From Limanda limanda (taxonomy: Eukaryota > Chordata > Actinopteri > Pleuronectiformes > Pleuronectidae), in NCBI RefSeq assembly GCF_963576545.1, contig NC_083637.1, positions 25,487,007 through 25,551,006 on the forward strand: DNA of 64,000 nucleotides. The letters run 5' to 3'. Both the position numbers and the translations under genes were made by a program. Of the stretch, positions 1 to 51,680 are shown in pieces. The notes under the pieces are model-generated. The model was not told the DNA's origin. It did not search any database and saw only the letters and a list, made by a program, of their open reading frames with translations. The first letter of the stretch is position 1. Each line of letters opens with the position of its first letter.

Positions 1-46
1 GTTTACGACCTTACTTTTTTCCCGATGGTGTTAAAAAGTGAAACAT

Positions 47-571
47 AAGCTGCTTTCAGACATGCACCAAACTCTGGATAATCTCCTCAAATTATCCAGT
101 AGGGCTGTATGTGAGAACACAAATGTCTGAGTGAGAGGCTCTGGACACTCTTGCCAGTCCCCTAGTAAACACTCTGGAGAATGTCGGTATGATCCCATGT
201 GAGAACACAGCAGGAGATCCTCTGGAGAATTTACCATGAGTTGATGATATTTCTAACACCTGACAGATGAAAAAATGTATACAAATATCTAAATGAAAAG
301 CGACCCCATACATGTCGAAGACATCCAAATGAGATTTGAAGAGAGTTTTTGGTGATGAGGGCCGACACTGGTGTCCATGAGCTGTTAACAAAAATATGTG
401 ATCTCTGTGGCAGAATTCATACATTATCTCCTGCCTTGCCTGCTGCATCACCCCTCACCTCAATGCTCGAGGATCTCCTGTTGGGTTAATCATGTGTGAA
501 AGGCAAACTCCGGACAAATTGCAAACCCAATTGTGTGGATACTCTCTGGAGTTCATGTCTGAAAACAGCTT
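47..571. mobile_element. Inverted-repeat (MITE-like) element, about 525 bp
   Basis: The left end AAGCTGCTTTCAGACATG (47-64) and the right end CATGTCTGAAAACAGCTT (554-571) are reverse complements with one mismatch over 18 bases. The interior repeats short motifs such as CTCTGGAGAAT and TGTGAGAACACA, and it has no transposase frame. That is the shape of a non-autonomous DNA transposon. I could not identify a clear target-site duplication, so the exact ends and the superfamily are uncertain. Confidence 0.55.
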
Positions 572-588
572 TACTTGTTGATGATACA

Positions 589-615
589 AACACACACACA
601 CACACACACACACAC
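589..615. repeat. (CA)n microsatellite
   Basis: Uninterrupted CA dinucleotide run immediately outside the right end of the inverted-repeat element. Confidence 0.9.
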
Positions 616-2267
616 CATTCATTTGGTCACACACGTTCTATTTGTCTGATTTTAACTTTTTATTAGATCCGGAATTCATTAATCGATGGATTCCTCAAAA
701 AACAACTTATTGGTACAGTCACCTTAAAACTGAAAAAAGCCCATTGTAAAGATACTTTAAATTACGAATATCAGATACCCGTTACTAATTGATTGTAGTT
801 TATTTGAGGCCAGAAAAAAACAGGTCTGCAATCGGATGAAAACTCCATGTCACAGAAGTAACCTGGGCATGGAATATAAGGAGCTGTTTCCATGAACAAT
901 TACCAAGGAATTTCATAATAGAATTGCTACTTCCCTCATTAGGGAAACACTGTTTAAACTGGTTTCCCTGGTCATCCAACCACATTAAATAACTCGGACA
1001 AATGTCATTAGCATAGTTTACCACAGAATGCAGATGAAGGTAAAACAGTTCAAAGCTTTTCCAAGCAGAGCAGCTAAATGTAGAAGAAGTAAGTACAGTG
1101 TGTACACATGATGTGCACCAACCCAAAGAAAGAAAATCATTACCCTGCCACTGTACCCCCATGCCTCAAGCTCTTAATGGTGGCATTGCTCTTGGCTGAT
1201 TTTCCTATGGAAGATTTCTATAAATTGAGCCATAATCATGAGTAAGCAGTGGTTTTTTGCCACTGCTGTAATGCCAAGCTTGAACGCTTTTGAGGGAGTC
1301 ACCTAGCTTTTAATTTCTTCCATGCTGCACCAAAGCTCTCCACTGAAGGGCTGGAGTGTACAGCTAATAGTCCCTTAACCTGTGAGATTATACTGTGGGA
1401 ACATATTATAGGAACAGTTCATGACCCTGAAGGTTTAATTTGTCAACTATAACATGTAAAGCATTGTTAATTGGTAATCTATCGAAAAATTCTACTACAA
1501 ATGAGAAGCAAGAGCTGCCATTTGTCAGTGTTGCGTCTCCTGAGACAAAACACAACAATCAAGGAAGTTTTATGGAATCAGAGAAGAAGAGAAAATAATT
1601 AACAATTTTAATGTCATGAATCATGAACTACTATTACCTCTTACTTTGTTTGACGGTATACATGTTCCTGATGTATCTATATTCCTTTGTCCTCTTCTTT
1701 TCACTTGTTGTGTATAAAAATGCAAATGCTTGAAGTTAAATCCTCCTTTAAAGGGACACGTTAACACCAGGACTCAGACACATTTGGAAAAGTAGTGCTG
1801 TGTGCTTCTCTTTCCATTTTGTCCAACTGTACGCACAAGAAACGTCTCAGGTGCTCAGGCAGGAAAAGAAAACTTAGCTTTGGCTCAACGTCCTAGTTCC
1901 CCCCAGAAGAATTATTGTTCCAAAGACAAGAAAATTGCAGCAATTGCTCATTTAACATTTTTGGAACACGTCGAGGAGAAAGTCGAGGGATCATTTTTGG
2001 TCTGTGGGTGTGAGTGTGTGGACTTTGAATATTTGTACATACTGTAGAACATGCTGTAACTACAGAACTGTGCTATTGATCTCTAGTACAGTAACCTAGA
2101 CTGTAACAGAGCCCCCCCCCCTCCAGCCTCTCTGTGTGTTCTCTATGTGAAGCTAACGGTTGTGTTTGGGTTCTACTACGTGTTGGATTAGTCTGTTTCA
2201 AATGCCGCATGAGCTGTGCTGCATGTCCTCGTTTTGAGTGAGTCATGGCAGAGACATGTATGGGCAT

Positions 2268-2302
2268 GCACACGCACACGCACACACACAAACACACACA
2301 CA

Positions 2303-2354
<52 letters not shown>
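2268..2354. repeat. (CA)n microsatellite, slightly interrupted
   Basis: CA dinucleotide tract with CACG and AAAC interruptions in its first half and a pure run in its second half. Open frames on both strands here are His-Thr or Cys-Val repeats caused by the microsatellite and are not genes. Confidence 0.95.
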
Positions 2355-2357
<3 letters not shown>

Positions 2358-3156
2358 CCATTTGCCAATCCCAGGTGACAAGATCTGCTAGTCTGAGGTT
2401 CTGTAACAAGCCCACTCCAGTGTGTGTGTTTGAATGTATGTGTGTGTGTGTTCGTTCTCTGTGCTGCAGGCAGAACTGATGACTCTTCATGTGCCTCTCT
2501 ACCTACGAGAGCAGCTCTGTTGCCTAGCAACACTGACCAAACAGCAGTAGCAAGGAGAAGAGTCAAGTGCTCTCTCAAACCCCTCATTCCTCTCTCTCGC
2601 TATTCTTCTTTACCTATTTTTTTTCATCAGTGCATACGATTAGTCAATACATACTGTTTGGTTTAAGATATAACCCATCCACATATTTTGCATGTGGGTG
2701 CGTGTATGTGTGTGAGACACAGAGCAGGGTCCCCTGTATTTTATTGTAAAACAGTTGCCAGTTTGGTCAAATCTATTTAAATTTAAACGCTTCTTATATT
2801 GAAAAAAACAGTCTGATATATCATTACATGATTTTTCCATAAAAGATTATTAGATAACTGATCACATATAAAACAAGAAAATCCAATTTTATCTGTGAAC
2901 AATTGAAGACGAGAAATGTCCATAACTGTCATGTTCATTACTTGAGAAAACTCTGGGGGGGGGGGCACACATGTTGTGATGTTATGATTCACCTCCTTTG
3001 AGAGTAAAGTCATTTCCAGTGAGCTAATGGATGCTCTCCTATTGCATTAGCACAGATGCGAGGCAGTAGACGACATTTTGATTGTACAGTTAAACAGCTT
3101 TTTTCATTATGGTGAGGCTTTTTGAAATTATAGATTTTATTTTATCGTGTGTTAAT

Positions 3157-3183
3157 GTGTGTGTGTGTGTGTATGTGTATGTG
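3157..3183. repeat. (TG)n microsatellite
   Basis: Short TG dinucleotide run in the intron before the first visible GRK4 exon. Confidence 0.85.
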
Positions 3184-3629
3184 GTCCAAATCTTACAACA
3201 TACTCTTTAGCAGATGGGATTCCTCCCAGTGGCAGCAACATCCTGCCTGTACATAGCGGCACATGCACACTCACAATACCCTGCATGTCATTGACCCACA
3301 GGGGGGAGGAGGGGAGGGAAGTGGACGCTGGTGGGAATGAAGGGAGAAAAGAGAGATAGATGGTTGGATTAGAGGGACAGGACATGAGCGATGGAGTAAT
3401 GATTTGAGAGGAAGCTTCTGGTTTTCCATATCTGTGATGTATCGCTCTCAGTCTTTCTTTGTATACATTCTTGAGATTGTGATGTGGGGTAATGGACCAA
3501 TAATTTGGGCATTAACCAAACCAATTGAAATAACCGTGCTCCTCTAGCCACTGTGTCTCTTACCACTGCTCTCCCCTCTTCCTCCTCCTCCTCCCCGCTC
3601 TCTCTCTTCTACACCGACTTCTTCCCTGA

Positions 3630-11307
<7,678 letters not shown>

Positions 11308-14300
11308 ACCACTCCCTTCAACCCGCCGGTTAGCCCCGCCCCTCCCTCGCCGCTGAACTTCACCACAAACTCCAACCGAGCGCAAATCTTAGGAACTCAG
11401 TGAATGTTGACCTGTATTTATGAGCTGTATTAAAAGTGTATTATAATTAAAGAAAAAAGTATGAGTTTAAAGATTTTGTACATTTGTACTTGAATTTATG
11501 TCTAGATGTATATTTTCACTAAAGGTTGTATTGTACAAAAAGCCATAAAAGTACCACTTGAATGCATACATTACATTTTTTTTTTTTTCTTTTTCCTTTC
11601 CTTTTGGAATGAGTATGGATAATGTGTATTGGGGAGTTTTTTAAGAAGCACAGTAACAGTTGTTTGTTTTTTTCTCAATGTAGCATAAGGCCTTTTTTGT
11701 TTTTATATGTGCTGTATGTTTGTCATTGATTTGACCAACGTGACGTGTTGTTAGCACATCAGATCCACCCCCCCCTCCCGAACTAACCTTTAGCCTTTCA
11801 ACACATCGAGGCTCAGGTAGATCTGATTGGGCGTCGATCTAAATGAATCCAGTCTTACGTTGCTGTGTTAGGGCCATGCTGCTTAAACCTTCCCACATAT
11901 TTCCCAGCTCTCCACATTTTTCTTTAGGAGTCTAAGATCCTTCCCTCAGTCCAGTTAGGCAGTTTGTGGTGGAATGGACGGCCTGCGTAGTTGAGCATCA
12001 GCTAGTGGCCTGGACCGGCTCCATTCTCGCAGAGACGGTGGATTTCTTTCTGAAACATTTTTCGTCAGCGAGCGCAACTTTAAGTATCCCTACAAACACA
12101 AAGGACATATTATGGTCAGTGTGCGTGACACACGGCCTGATTATCATTCCTGGACCTCTCCAAAAACCTTTCCAGAGATGCAAACTGCTCAGATGCGCAG
12201 GGTTTCCTTTGGGAGCGCAGCTGCTGAGTAAACGTCTGTTACATTGCTCACTCAGGCACAACATGTTTCGGTGACCTGTATCCCCCCCCCGACTCTTCGT
12301 GCTTTTGTCGTACTACCTAGCTTTTCTGTGTCATTGCTCCGTGCAGAGCGGAAATGCTTTCACTTGAAACTTCTTAGTAATTTGCTTCCCACATTTTTGT
12401 GTGACTTGGAACATGTGGGGGAGAGCTGAGGATGAGGACAATGATGATTTGCTGATGCATCAAACTGACTTCCAATGATCCAGCTGTCAGCAGCTATTAG
12501 CCTCTGCACCCAGTCGAGACGCAGCCTGCTTTGGCCTCTGCCTGTTGATCGTAGATAGCACGATCCCTTGTGGCCTCTTGTCCTGCTGGTAGAACGCTAG
12601 GATCATCCAGTGGCTTCAGCTGTGTTTGTGATTATGATAAAAATCAGTTCGTCGTACCCGTGGCCATCTTTGATTATTGCTTTGAAGTCCTGGGTGTTGT
12701 TCTCTCAGAGGAACGACATCAGAAAGTTGCTTGTACGAGAGTCGACCAGGAGAAACACTTGACCACTTTCACTGCTACAATATTTATGCATTTAGTTTGG
12801 TTTCCTTTCAGTTTAACCAATCATGAACAAATACATGTTCTGTACATTGCCCGACCATGTTATACACAGGATTCATTTTTTTGCTCTCACTTGCATTTAT
12901 GATGCCATTTTGCTTCATGAGAAAGATGCTGTATACTCCCCATCACCTGTTTTAATGCTGTGAATATCCAATCTGGACATGTTAGCTTTGTGTGTGTATA
13001 TTACACTGTATGCTAATGCAGCTTTTGGTCAGTCTAATGCATTGAAGTAAATTAGCCTTGTGCTGTAAGAATTGAGTTACATTAAGGATTCATTCATAAT
13101 CTGATTCTACTTTTTATCTCCACAAAAAAAAGCGATGCCTGCCTTTTTTTTGTCAGCACAACATTTCAAAAATCATTTGGGGGCTTGAATGTCAGTTGAA
13201 CACATTTCTAACATTGGAGATGACCTGCAGTTGAAATGGTACGCATAGAGTCCCCCGTCTGTTTGGAGAGTCTGCGGTTTGCCGATTTTGTAATTTTTTC
13301 CCCCCCTCCCCTTGTTGCACACTCCATTATCAAAATCAGGAATCAAATGCGTGCATCTAGCTGTTGCTGGCTTTGTTACTTGAGTTTCTTAAGTGTCTTT
13401 ATTTTTGTTGTTGTTGTTGCTCTCAGGCACATTTTAAAGCTGATTTCTCTTGCCAGTGTAGATTTTAGCCTTTTAGCTCTTTAGCCTCAAAAACCTTGTA
13501 AATGATGTATTTCTAACATGTAACTAAGCTCTAACACACACACACACTCACAGGGAAACCAATGTGTTTGCCTGCCATGCCTCTGTCATTGTTTGGAGTA
13601 ACTTTACTGTCATACCACCCATACAGCAGTAAAGTTGAGTTCTTTTCCGTTTCATTGCACTATGGTGTGTTTTGACAATGATTATATAGGAAGTGTCTTT
13701 AACCTTTTTTTGCCAATGATACCAAAAGCGACATTTTAGTAAATCGAACTTGTTTCGTTTGCTGAAGAATTTACTAAAGAAAGACTGACAGCCTTTATTC
13801 TATGTGCCAATTATTAGAGTTAATTTCTGACATCTCATCTTTTTTCAACCTCTTTATCCTTCCGTCCGCTCTAAGAGAAATTCCTTCACATAAAGGAATT
13901 TCAACAGTTCAACAGTTTTGAATGTCCGCACTAAGTGCATTTTAATGCCTGTTTTAAAAAAAATACATATGTTTTATTACTCAAGCATGTATTGGTTTGT
14001 AATACTTCAGGTTCCTTATATATGTAAATTATGACCTTCTAGTGCCAACATATCTCACTGGTATCTGAGAACAACCTTATAAATGGCATGGCGACCAGCT
14101 GAATTAGCCCAGTTTGAATACACAACAAGCATTCCTGCTCTCCTGCCTTCCTCCGAGGCGCTGATGGCGAGTGCGTCTCCCTACAAACTGGGATGATGCT
14201 CGCTAGCACCGGTTAGAAGTGAGAGATCCTCAGTTCCTTGATGTCACCTGAGTCTAGTTTAGGGATAACCACCGATACAATTCTGGAAATTCTCCAGATG

Positions 14301-14614
14301 TGTCAGTGAAGTGATTTATTTTCTTTTTTTTCTTTTTTTCAAGGAAGGAAGGAAGCAATGGGAAAATGCATTATGGGTGTTCAGACTGGGCCTGGGACTT
14401 CTTGATTTTTTCTTTTCTTCTTTTTTTGTATCTGTACAGTCATGTCGTTCAACCACTGCAGTCATTGTTAATTCTTGTACAAGTTGTATCACTGGTTGTT
14501 GTACCATATCTGACATTTGTAATTATGAAATAATACACTGCCATTTGTATAAAAAAAACCTTTTGTCTTGACTTACTTGTGTCATATTTAATTTTGTGGT
14601 TTGCTGCGAATAAA
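11308..14614 (+). other. Probable GRK4 3' UTR, with alternative polyadenylation signals
   Basis: No credible coding frame follows the GRK4 stop. The region is T-rich, as expected of a long 3' UTR. Early signals ATTAAA occur at 11429-11434 and 11446-11451, and a late AATAAA lies at 14609-14614. The extent depends on which signal is used. If only the early ones work, the rest is intergenic. Confidence 0.5.
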
Positions 14615-15364
14615 TTGGACGAGACACGTTAAAAAAAGGTTTCGTGCTGCTATGACCTGTGTCGTGTCCAAGCCACAATATGCAACTGCACTGATTGCAT
14701 CAGAACAGTGGCTCCCGAAAAGTGTCAGGACCACCTGGGGTGTCGCGAGACACAGAGACAGGCTCACAGTACAACACATACGGGTTAAAAACAACACTAA
14801 AACATTTTAGCCATCATTTCTTACTAAAAATGTAATAAATTGTTTTTGACTGTAAAATCAAATGACAAATATGTGACAGCATCAGTTGCATTAATGTCAA
14901 TTTACAACATATACAACAAATATTGTGAGATGTGCATGTAGTTGATTGTATTTCATATCAATATCCTTTGCGATTATTGGGGTATTGGGGACCCCTGCAG
15001 TAGAAGATAGCTGCTGCAGGTAGGATTTCATTTAAGCTCCAACTACTACTTACTATACACATTAAATAAGATTTGATGACCTGTTGAAGTTTTAGATTTC
15101 TTTAAATTGACTGTTTTCATTCATCCTCTGCCACTCCCACTGAGTCTGAATGGTGGTAATAATAAACTCCAGTGTAAATGAATATGTGGATGTGTCAGAT
15201 AAAGTGAGATCTCCATCCTCTTTGATCTAATTCCCTTGTCGCCTCCTCCCACTCACCACTGATCTCCCTGCTACAATATAACTGCTTCACAAATCTCTTT
15301 TTGTACCAGTCTGGATTTCAGGGTCCCGTGACAGCAACAATAACAACGGGGTGAAAAAGTGTCA
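14615..15364. other. Intergenic spacer between GRK4 and HTT
   Basis: No gene, RNA or clear repeat seen. Short frames on both strands have no family resemblance. Composition becomes GC-rich only after about 15,400. Confidence 0.6.
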
Positions 15365-15480
15365 CAGACAACCATTGGTGCTCCCCCAAGTCACTCAGGG
15401 TAAACACGCATCCTGATTGGCCGTTGAGGCTGAGCCCCGCCCCCTTCTATGCAGGCTGTCACACACTCCACTTCCCGGTG
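15365..15480 (+). promoter_or_regulatory. HTT promoter (TATA-less; two CCAAT boxes, GC box, ETS-like site)
   Basis: Two inverted CCAAT boxes (ATTGG) lie at 15374-15378 and 15416-15420. A GC box CCCCGCCCCC is at 15435-15444 and an ETS-like CACTTCCCGG at 15469-15478. No TATA box is visible. This matches the TATA-less, GC-rich housekeeping promoters of vertebrate huntingtin genes. The transcription start is inferred to fall at about 15,450-15,510. The sites are read by eye. Confidence 0.55.
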
Positions 15481-15514
15481 AGGTTTGTCGGGAGAACGCG
15501 ACGCTGTATCGAAG

Positions 15515-15571
15515 ATGGCTCGTCTCCGACACACGTTTCGCTCATTCTGGAAGAACAGCGCGGAGGAATAG
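15515..15571 (+). promoter_or_regulatory. Upstream ORF in the HTT leader (18 codons)
   Basis: ATG at 15515 opens MARLRHTFRSFWKNSAEE and stops at TAG 15569-15571, 178 nt before the HTT start codon. The context GAAGATGG is good (A at -3, G at +4). Human HTT has a 21-codon leader uORF reported to lower huntingtin translation. This one occupies the equivalent place, so a similar brake is plausible. Confidence 0.6.
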
Positions 15572-15749
15572 GAGACTTCCCGCCCGGAGAGGAAGCGGAG
15601 AGCCGGCGGCAGCTGTCCCGAGCAGCGCTAGCGCTCCGGCCGCTCCACGCCCCGCTGGGCTCGCTCCGTGCGGCTAGCCCGTCCCCTCTGTGCCCGTTAG
15701 CTCCCGTAGTAAATATTAGCCAGTCTGCTTTTAGTTGTTGATTGCTAAA

Positions 15750-46878
<31,129 letters not shown>

Positions 46879-48720
46879 GAGCAACAGGCTGAGACGGACA
46901 TGGGGGCACAGAGTGAAAAAGAGGGGCCGGGGGGGGGTGGAGCATGGGTGGATTAAGGTGAGAAGTGTGGCAGGCTGTGAAATTAAATCCAATGTATCCC
47001 TCCCCCTCGGAATGCTTCATTACAAAGACGGAACTTCTGAAGTCGCCGTAATAAATTCAAAGGAATCAGCGTAAACATATTTAAAAAAAAAGAAACGGAG
47101 AGAGATCTAACTCCATGTCAGGTTTAGAGTGTAAACTGTACAAGAGCAGTCTCTGAATAGGAAGAGTGAGCTCCTGTACCTAATATGAAGGACTACACCC
47201 CCCACCCCTCCCTCCACAGACCATTCCTCAAGACTAATCACAGCACCTTGAACACTTCGTCCGACCCAGCACCTTGATTTAAAAAAAAAACAATATAAAG
47301 ATCACAAAAATTGGATTTGTTTATTTTCCTGTGAGGACTTGCTCGAGTATTGTGATGTCAGTAAAGTATAATAGAGAAGAGAAAAAACATGATAAAATAT
47401 TTACTATATTTAAAGTTTCAATGCATCTATTTTTCAAGTGTGTTAAATGGGTGTGATGGGCCGACATACAAGTTGTTAATAACTAGTATCTTTTTATATT
47501 TGTTGTGGTCATTCCAACACATTGATAAGAGTTCATGTGAGTCACTTATGGCGTTGTTTTGTTTTTTCCGTGAGCAGGGGATGGGTATTGTGATGTCACA
47601 TTAATCCTGCATCCGTTCAGTGACACATTCTGGATGTTAAGTGAGAGGACAAACTGAGCAGTGTAAAGAGAACCTCACTTTGTGCTGTTTCTAAATAAAA
47701 TAGTTTTAAATGTTTAAGGGCCCATACACCTAAAGTCAAAAATACCAAAACTGCAGTGATGTCATCTTTTATTTTTCATTTTAACCAGTTGCAGGAGGAA
47801 AATCCTTTCCTCATATGATTTTATGATCTTGCTTCTGTTTATTCCTGTTTCCGGTACATACACCTCCCCCAGGGCACCTGAATGATTCCACCTGTCAACT
47901 TCCTGTCCCTTTTCTTTTTAATTCTCAGGATGTAAGATGTGACTATTGTTGTAATAAGACCAGATGTAATTTACAGTCTTTAAATGGAGTTACCTTTTGT
48001 ATCTTGTAAAGTTGTAAAGTAATATGGAAATCATGGTGCATGATAAAATAGGAAGCTGTGTAAAGGTGAGCGATGTTAAATAGATGCATAATATGACGCC
48101 ATCTTCTTCGTCTGTCTTTAAACACACGTACACGATAAGACGAATGGGCAGAATGCAGAAAGCTTGTTTTATTGAAGACTTGACCTCGAGTTGCCTGGGA
48201 GTGTGATGGACGTCGTCACTCTGTACATACACTTGCCTTAGATAAAAGACTGAATATATGTATGTCCTGTACACTGAAAGCTTGAAAGCATGCTTAGCAT
48301 TACTGCTATTTTCTTGCGTAGTCCTTGATACTGTATTTCTGTGGGCCGACTGTTGCCGTGACTGTTGTGAGGGAGAAATGCAACACAATCCAAAGGGAAC
48401 CTTGTAACCTTAGCAACCAACAGCCGCTTTGACAAATCAACAGACAGGGGAAGTGAAGCGTAGGGTTGCCATGTGACAGTGGAGGTTTACTGTTTTTGTT
48501 GAGCTTTAAATATTGTTTTGTCTCAGTTAAAGATGGGTAAATATTTCATTGTCTTTGTACAGAATATTAAATACACCTAGCACTTAAAAACTGGAAGTTG
48601 TCATCTTGATGTCAGATGTGTTCCACAAAGCATAAAAACATTTGACTGCTTTTCAATTTTTAAGGGCAATGGGACCGGTTTCCTTTGGTCACGTTAAAAT
48701 AATATATTCCCATAATAAAT
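46879..48720 (+). other. HTT 3' UTR with alternative poly(A) signals
   Basis: Non-coding, partly A/T-rich sequence follows the stop. Candidate signals are AATAAA at 47694-47699, ATTAAA at 48565-48570 and AATAAA at 48714-48719. Use of more than one would give short and long mRNAs, as known for human HTT. The true end cannot be told from sequence alone. Confidence 0.6.
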
Positions 48721-51149
48721 GGCTCTTATTGAAATCAAAATGTGAGTCCTAAAAAAAGATTAAATTAGTCTCAGATCAGTTTGGATTCATGTAGTGAGGA
48801 AAGGAAATTCTTTTTTTGGTCCTATGCTACCTATGTGTCAACTGGACAGAAGAAATGTTTTCACCTAGTCCTTTGGTATTTCCCCAGGCGTAAGAAAAGC
48901 AAATGCCTGACTGGGGATCCCTGCAGGGGGTAATACGATTACCCAGAAATCCTTTGTGGTTTTGAGAGATGGGCGGGGAGGTTGTGGACAAAGGTCATGT
49001 TTGACTGATTTAACACGCTTCCCTTCAAGACTTTATTTTCCTTCCACTGGAGGAATGAATGAGCTCAGAGGATAATGCAGTCACTGCTTTTGACCCAATA
49101 AGTATTTTCTCTGCCAAGTTGTCCCATAATGTCACCTGTTTACGATCAGCATGTTGACGCTTGGCATTAAAAGAATACATCTCTGTTTGGTGCCCACTTG
49201 CCACAGTTCTGATTTCATCAATAAGTGTGTGAAAGAAGCAGAAAGTGAGGATTCACTTTGCAGCTTTTTTAATCTGTAGCCTTTTCTTTTTTTATTATTT
49301 ACATCTGCCTGTAAAAACATGATTAAAAGCGATTGTGTATTTCAGTTCATTTCAATATTTTGATCACTGCATATGGTCCATTGTAGAAAATGAATAAATT
49401 ATTTAAAGATGCTAAAGTTATGTTTCGTTATTTAATGACACAATTTCCTCCCTGTGGATTCTATGCTGGGCTCCACAACCTGACCGGTTGCCTGGCAAAC
49501 ACAGGGGTCCGCTGTGCGTCTGTAATATGATCAAACAATGAGGTTATAACCATTAGGTGTTCTGTCTCCTCTTCTCCTCTACCAGAAAGAACGAGCTGTG
49601 GCCGGCCTCCTCAAAATAACCAAACGGGCAACAACTGGTCAGAGTTTGATAGAAACCACAAAGAGATGATGGAATTTGTTGCCGTTCAAAGATCTGTTGT
49701 ATTTGACCTTATCTTTAACTCTTAACTGACCTTTTCCATGGTGAAGTTGGTCACGGTCACATTTTGTACAGTTTCCTTCTCATCCAGGCTGTATTTCCCT
49801 TTTAGTGACCAGTGTATGAAAATGTAGTTCTTGGATTTACAGCACCCATTAAGATGGGCTCTTCATGATTAAAAGGGTATTAACAGGATTACTGAGCAGC
49901 TGCCATGTTTCATGAAGCGCTGAAATCACGATGGCACAGGTACAAGGTAACTGTATATACAGGAACAAACTTTTATGGCTGAACTGTAAACTATCATGTC
50001 ATCTGTGCGACTTACACTAAATACTTTAAATATCAGGACAGACAAATAATAATATTAAAACAACGGGTGGCACTTGAAAAGAAAAAAAAAACATTACGTC
50101 CCAACAATGCTTTAGATCTTTTTATAGACTTATAGAAATATAATTTTTCAAAATAAACTTTTGAAACTAAAAGAACAAATCTTCAGATGTGATTTGCTGT
50201 AACCTGTCTTTTCTAGTTTGAAATAGAACTTCGGATGTGAAAGTTGTGCCACAGCTTGTACATTAAAGATGTGTTGGCGTGTAGAACTTACTGATAGAAA
50301 AGGATCTAATATCCCAACAATACTTTCGATTGTTTTACAGGCCGTATTGCAACTCTAAATTGCATAATTCAAATAACAACGAAACATTAAAGACACATCG
50401 ACGACAGTTTGACCCTCAGAGGTACAGATTTCTTATAGAAGTGAGTTAAGGAAGTTTCGCTAACAATGTTTTTGAACTGTGTCGTTTTTTTATAACTATT
50501 GTAAAGAAAAATAACCAACAAAATCTGAGTGTTAAAAAGTGTCTGCTTGTACATTAGTGTGAGAAGCCTGGATAAACTTACCTCACACACAAACACACAC
50601 TAAATGAATCGGTTGAGCTCCCTGGATGAAAACTCTATCAAATGAACTTGTATTATTATTTCATCAGTTTGAAGTCTCCCCCTCTGCTGCCCACCCTGGA
50701 CACCCCTCCCTCACCCCCTCCCTCCCTCCCTCCCTCTTAAGGCTACTTCGCCAGATGGTGCAGCCTTTTCTTTTGTTTACCCATCGTCCCTCGGAGTTTA
50801 CCGAACCAACCTTAGCTACTCAACTATGGAGCCTGGCCGAGCAGCATCACCGTCCGACGGACACAAGTAAGTCATTTAGGAGTTTCTTTCTTTACTCTCC
50901 GGCTGAGTGATCCGCTTCACCAAACTTATTTATCGACACGTTAAGAAAAGACCCTGCATCCACCTTTTCCCTGAGCTGTCCCTTCTTCAAACCCACAGCT
51001 TTTCCTTTTTTTTAGCAGTTTTCCATCTTCAAGCTGGTTAAACACTGATTCCTGCACATGTCCTGCTGCTGATAACACTTCCTGTAACTCTATAAATGAA
51101 GCTAACGGGTCATTGTTGTGCCTGTACGTTTTGACACCTGTGGAACGAG
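48721..51149. other. HTT-RGS12 intergenic region; no gene seen
   Basis: No frame here matches the SANT/Myb protein MSANTD1 that sits between HTT and RGS12 in mammals. A (TCCC)n stretch lies at about 50718-50737. A segment ending CGGACACAA|GTAAGT at 50867 looks like a splice donor and could end an untranslated RGS12 exon. Otherwise I see only A/T-rich spacer. Confidence 0.55.
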
Positions 51150-51680
51150 CTACTCTCGCTACTTTTAGTTGTGATTTCTCAGTCGAACTTTCGTCAATTT
51201 ATCCGCACAACTGTTGTCGCCGTGCTGAGTGACAGCTCTGCGCGCCAATGACGGGACGCGGAAGTCTGTGTACAGTGCCGTTGCCGTGGTTACGCGCCGA
51301 CATTCCGAAGATGTGGGAAGCGGGGGGGCGGGACTAAGATTCCAGCATGGATGGATGCACTTCTTTTTTTTTTTTCAACAGCAAGTCAAGACAAGACAAA
51401 ACAAAGGGTTTTAAAAGTTTGACGAGCGGACGCGAGGGGAGCGTGACGTTGTGTGTATGGTGAGGAACTCGGGGTGTGTTTGTTTATCCCACCCGTAGCC
51501 TTTACCCTACCAGCGCTAACTTTGCTAGCATGCAGAGCTAACTGAGCTAACGGTAGCTCCACAGCTAACCGGAGCTAACAGGTCCCAGTAAAAGTCGGAG
51601 GCTCTCTGAGGAGAAATAGTCGTTGGACACTTACGCGGAGCGCAGGATGCGTAGAGAATGAGAGATACGCCTGTTCTAAC
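51150..51680 (+). promoter_or_regulatory. CpG-rich block, probable RGS12 promoter and first untranslated exon
   Basis: This stretch is much richer in CpG than its surroundings. It has a CCAAT motif at 51245-51249, a GC box GGGGGGGCGGG near 51323-51333, and the GCTAAC-type repeats (51517-51580) often seen around fish promoters. A possible donor GTATG|GTGAGG lies at about 51459. No TATA box is clear. It is about 2 kb upstream of the first RGS12 coding exon, so I infer a transcription start here. Confidence 0.45.

Noticed and set aside
2073..2587. Long overlapping frames on both strands rich in Cys-Val or His-Thr
   Set aside because: They are translations of the (CA)n microsatellite and have no coding signal.
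46879..51149. Search for MSANTD1 or another gene between HTT and RGS12
   Set aside because: No SANT-like motif or exon series was found on either strand.
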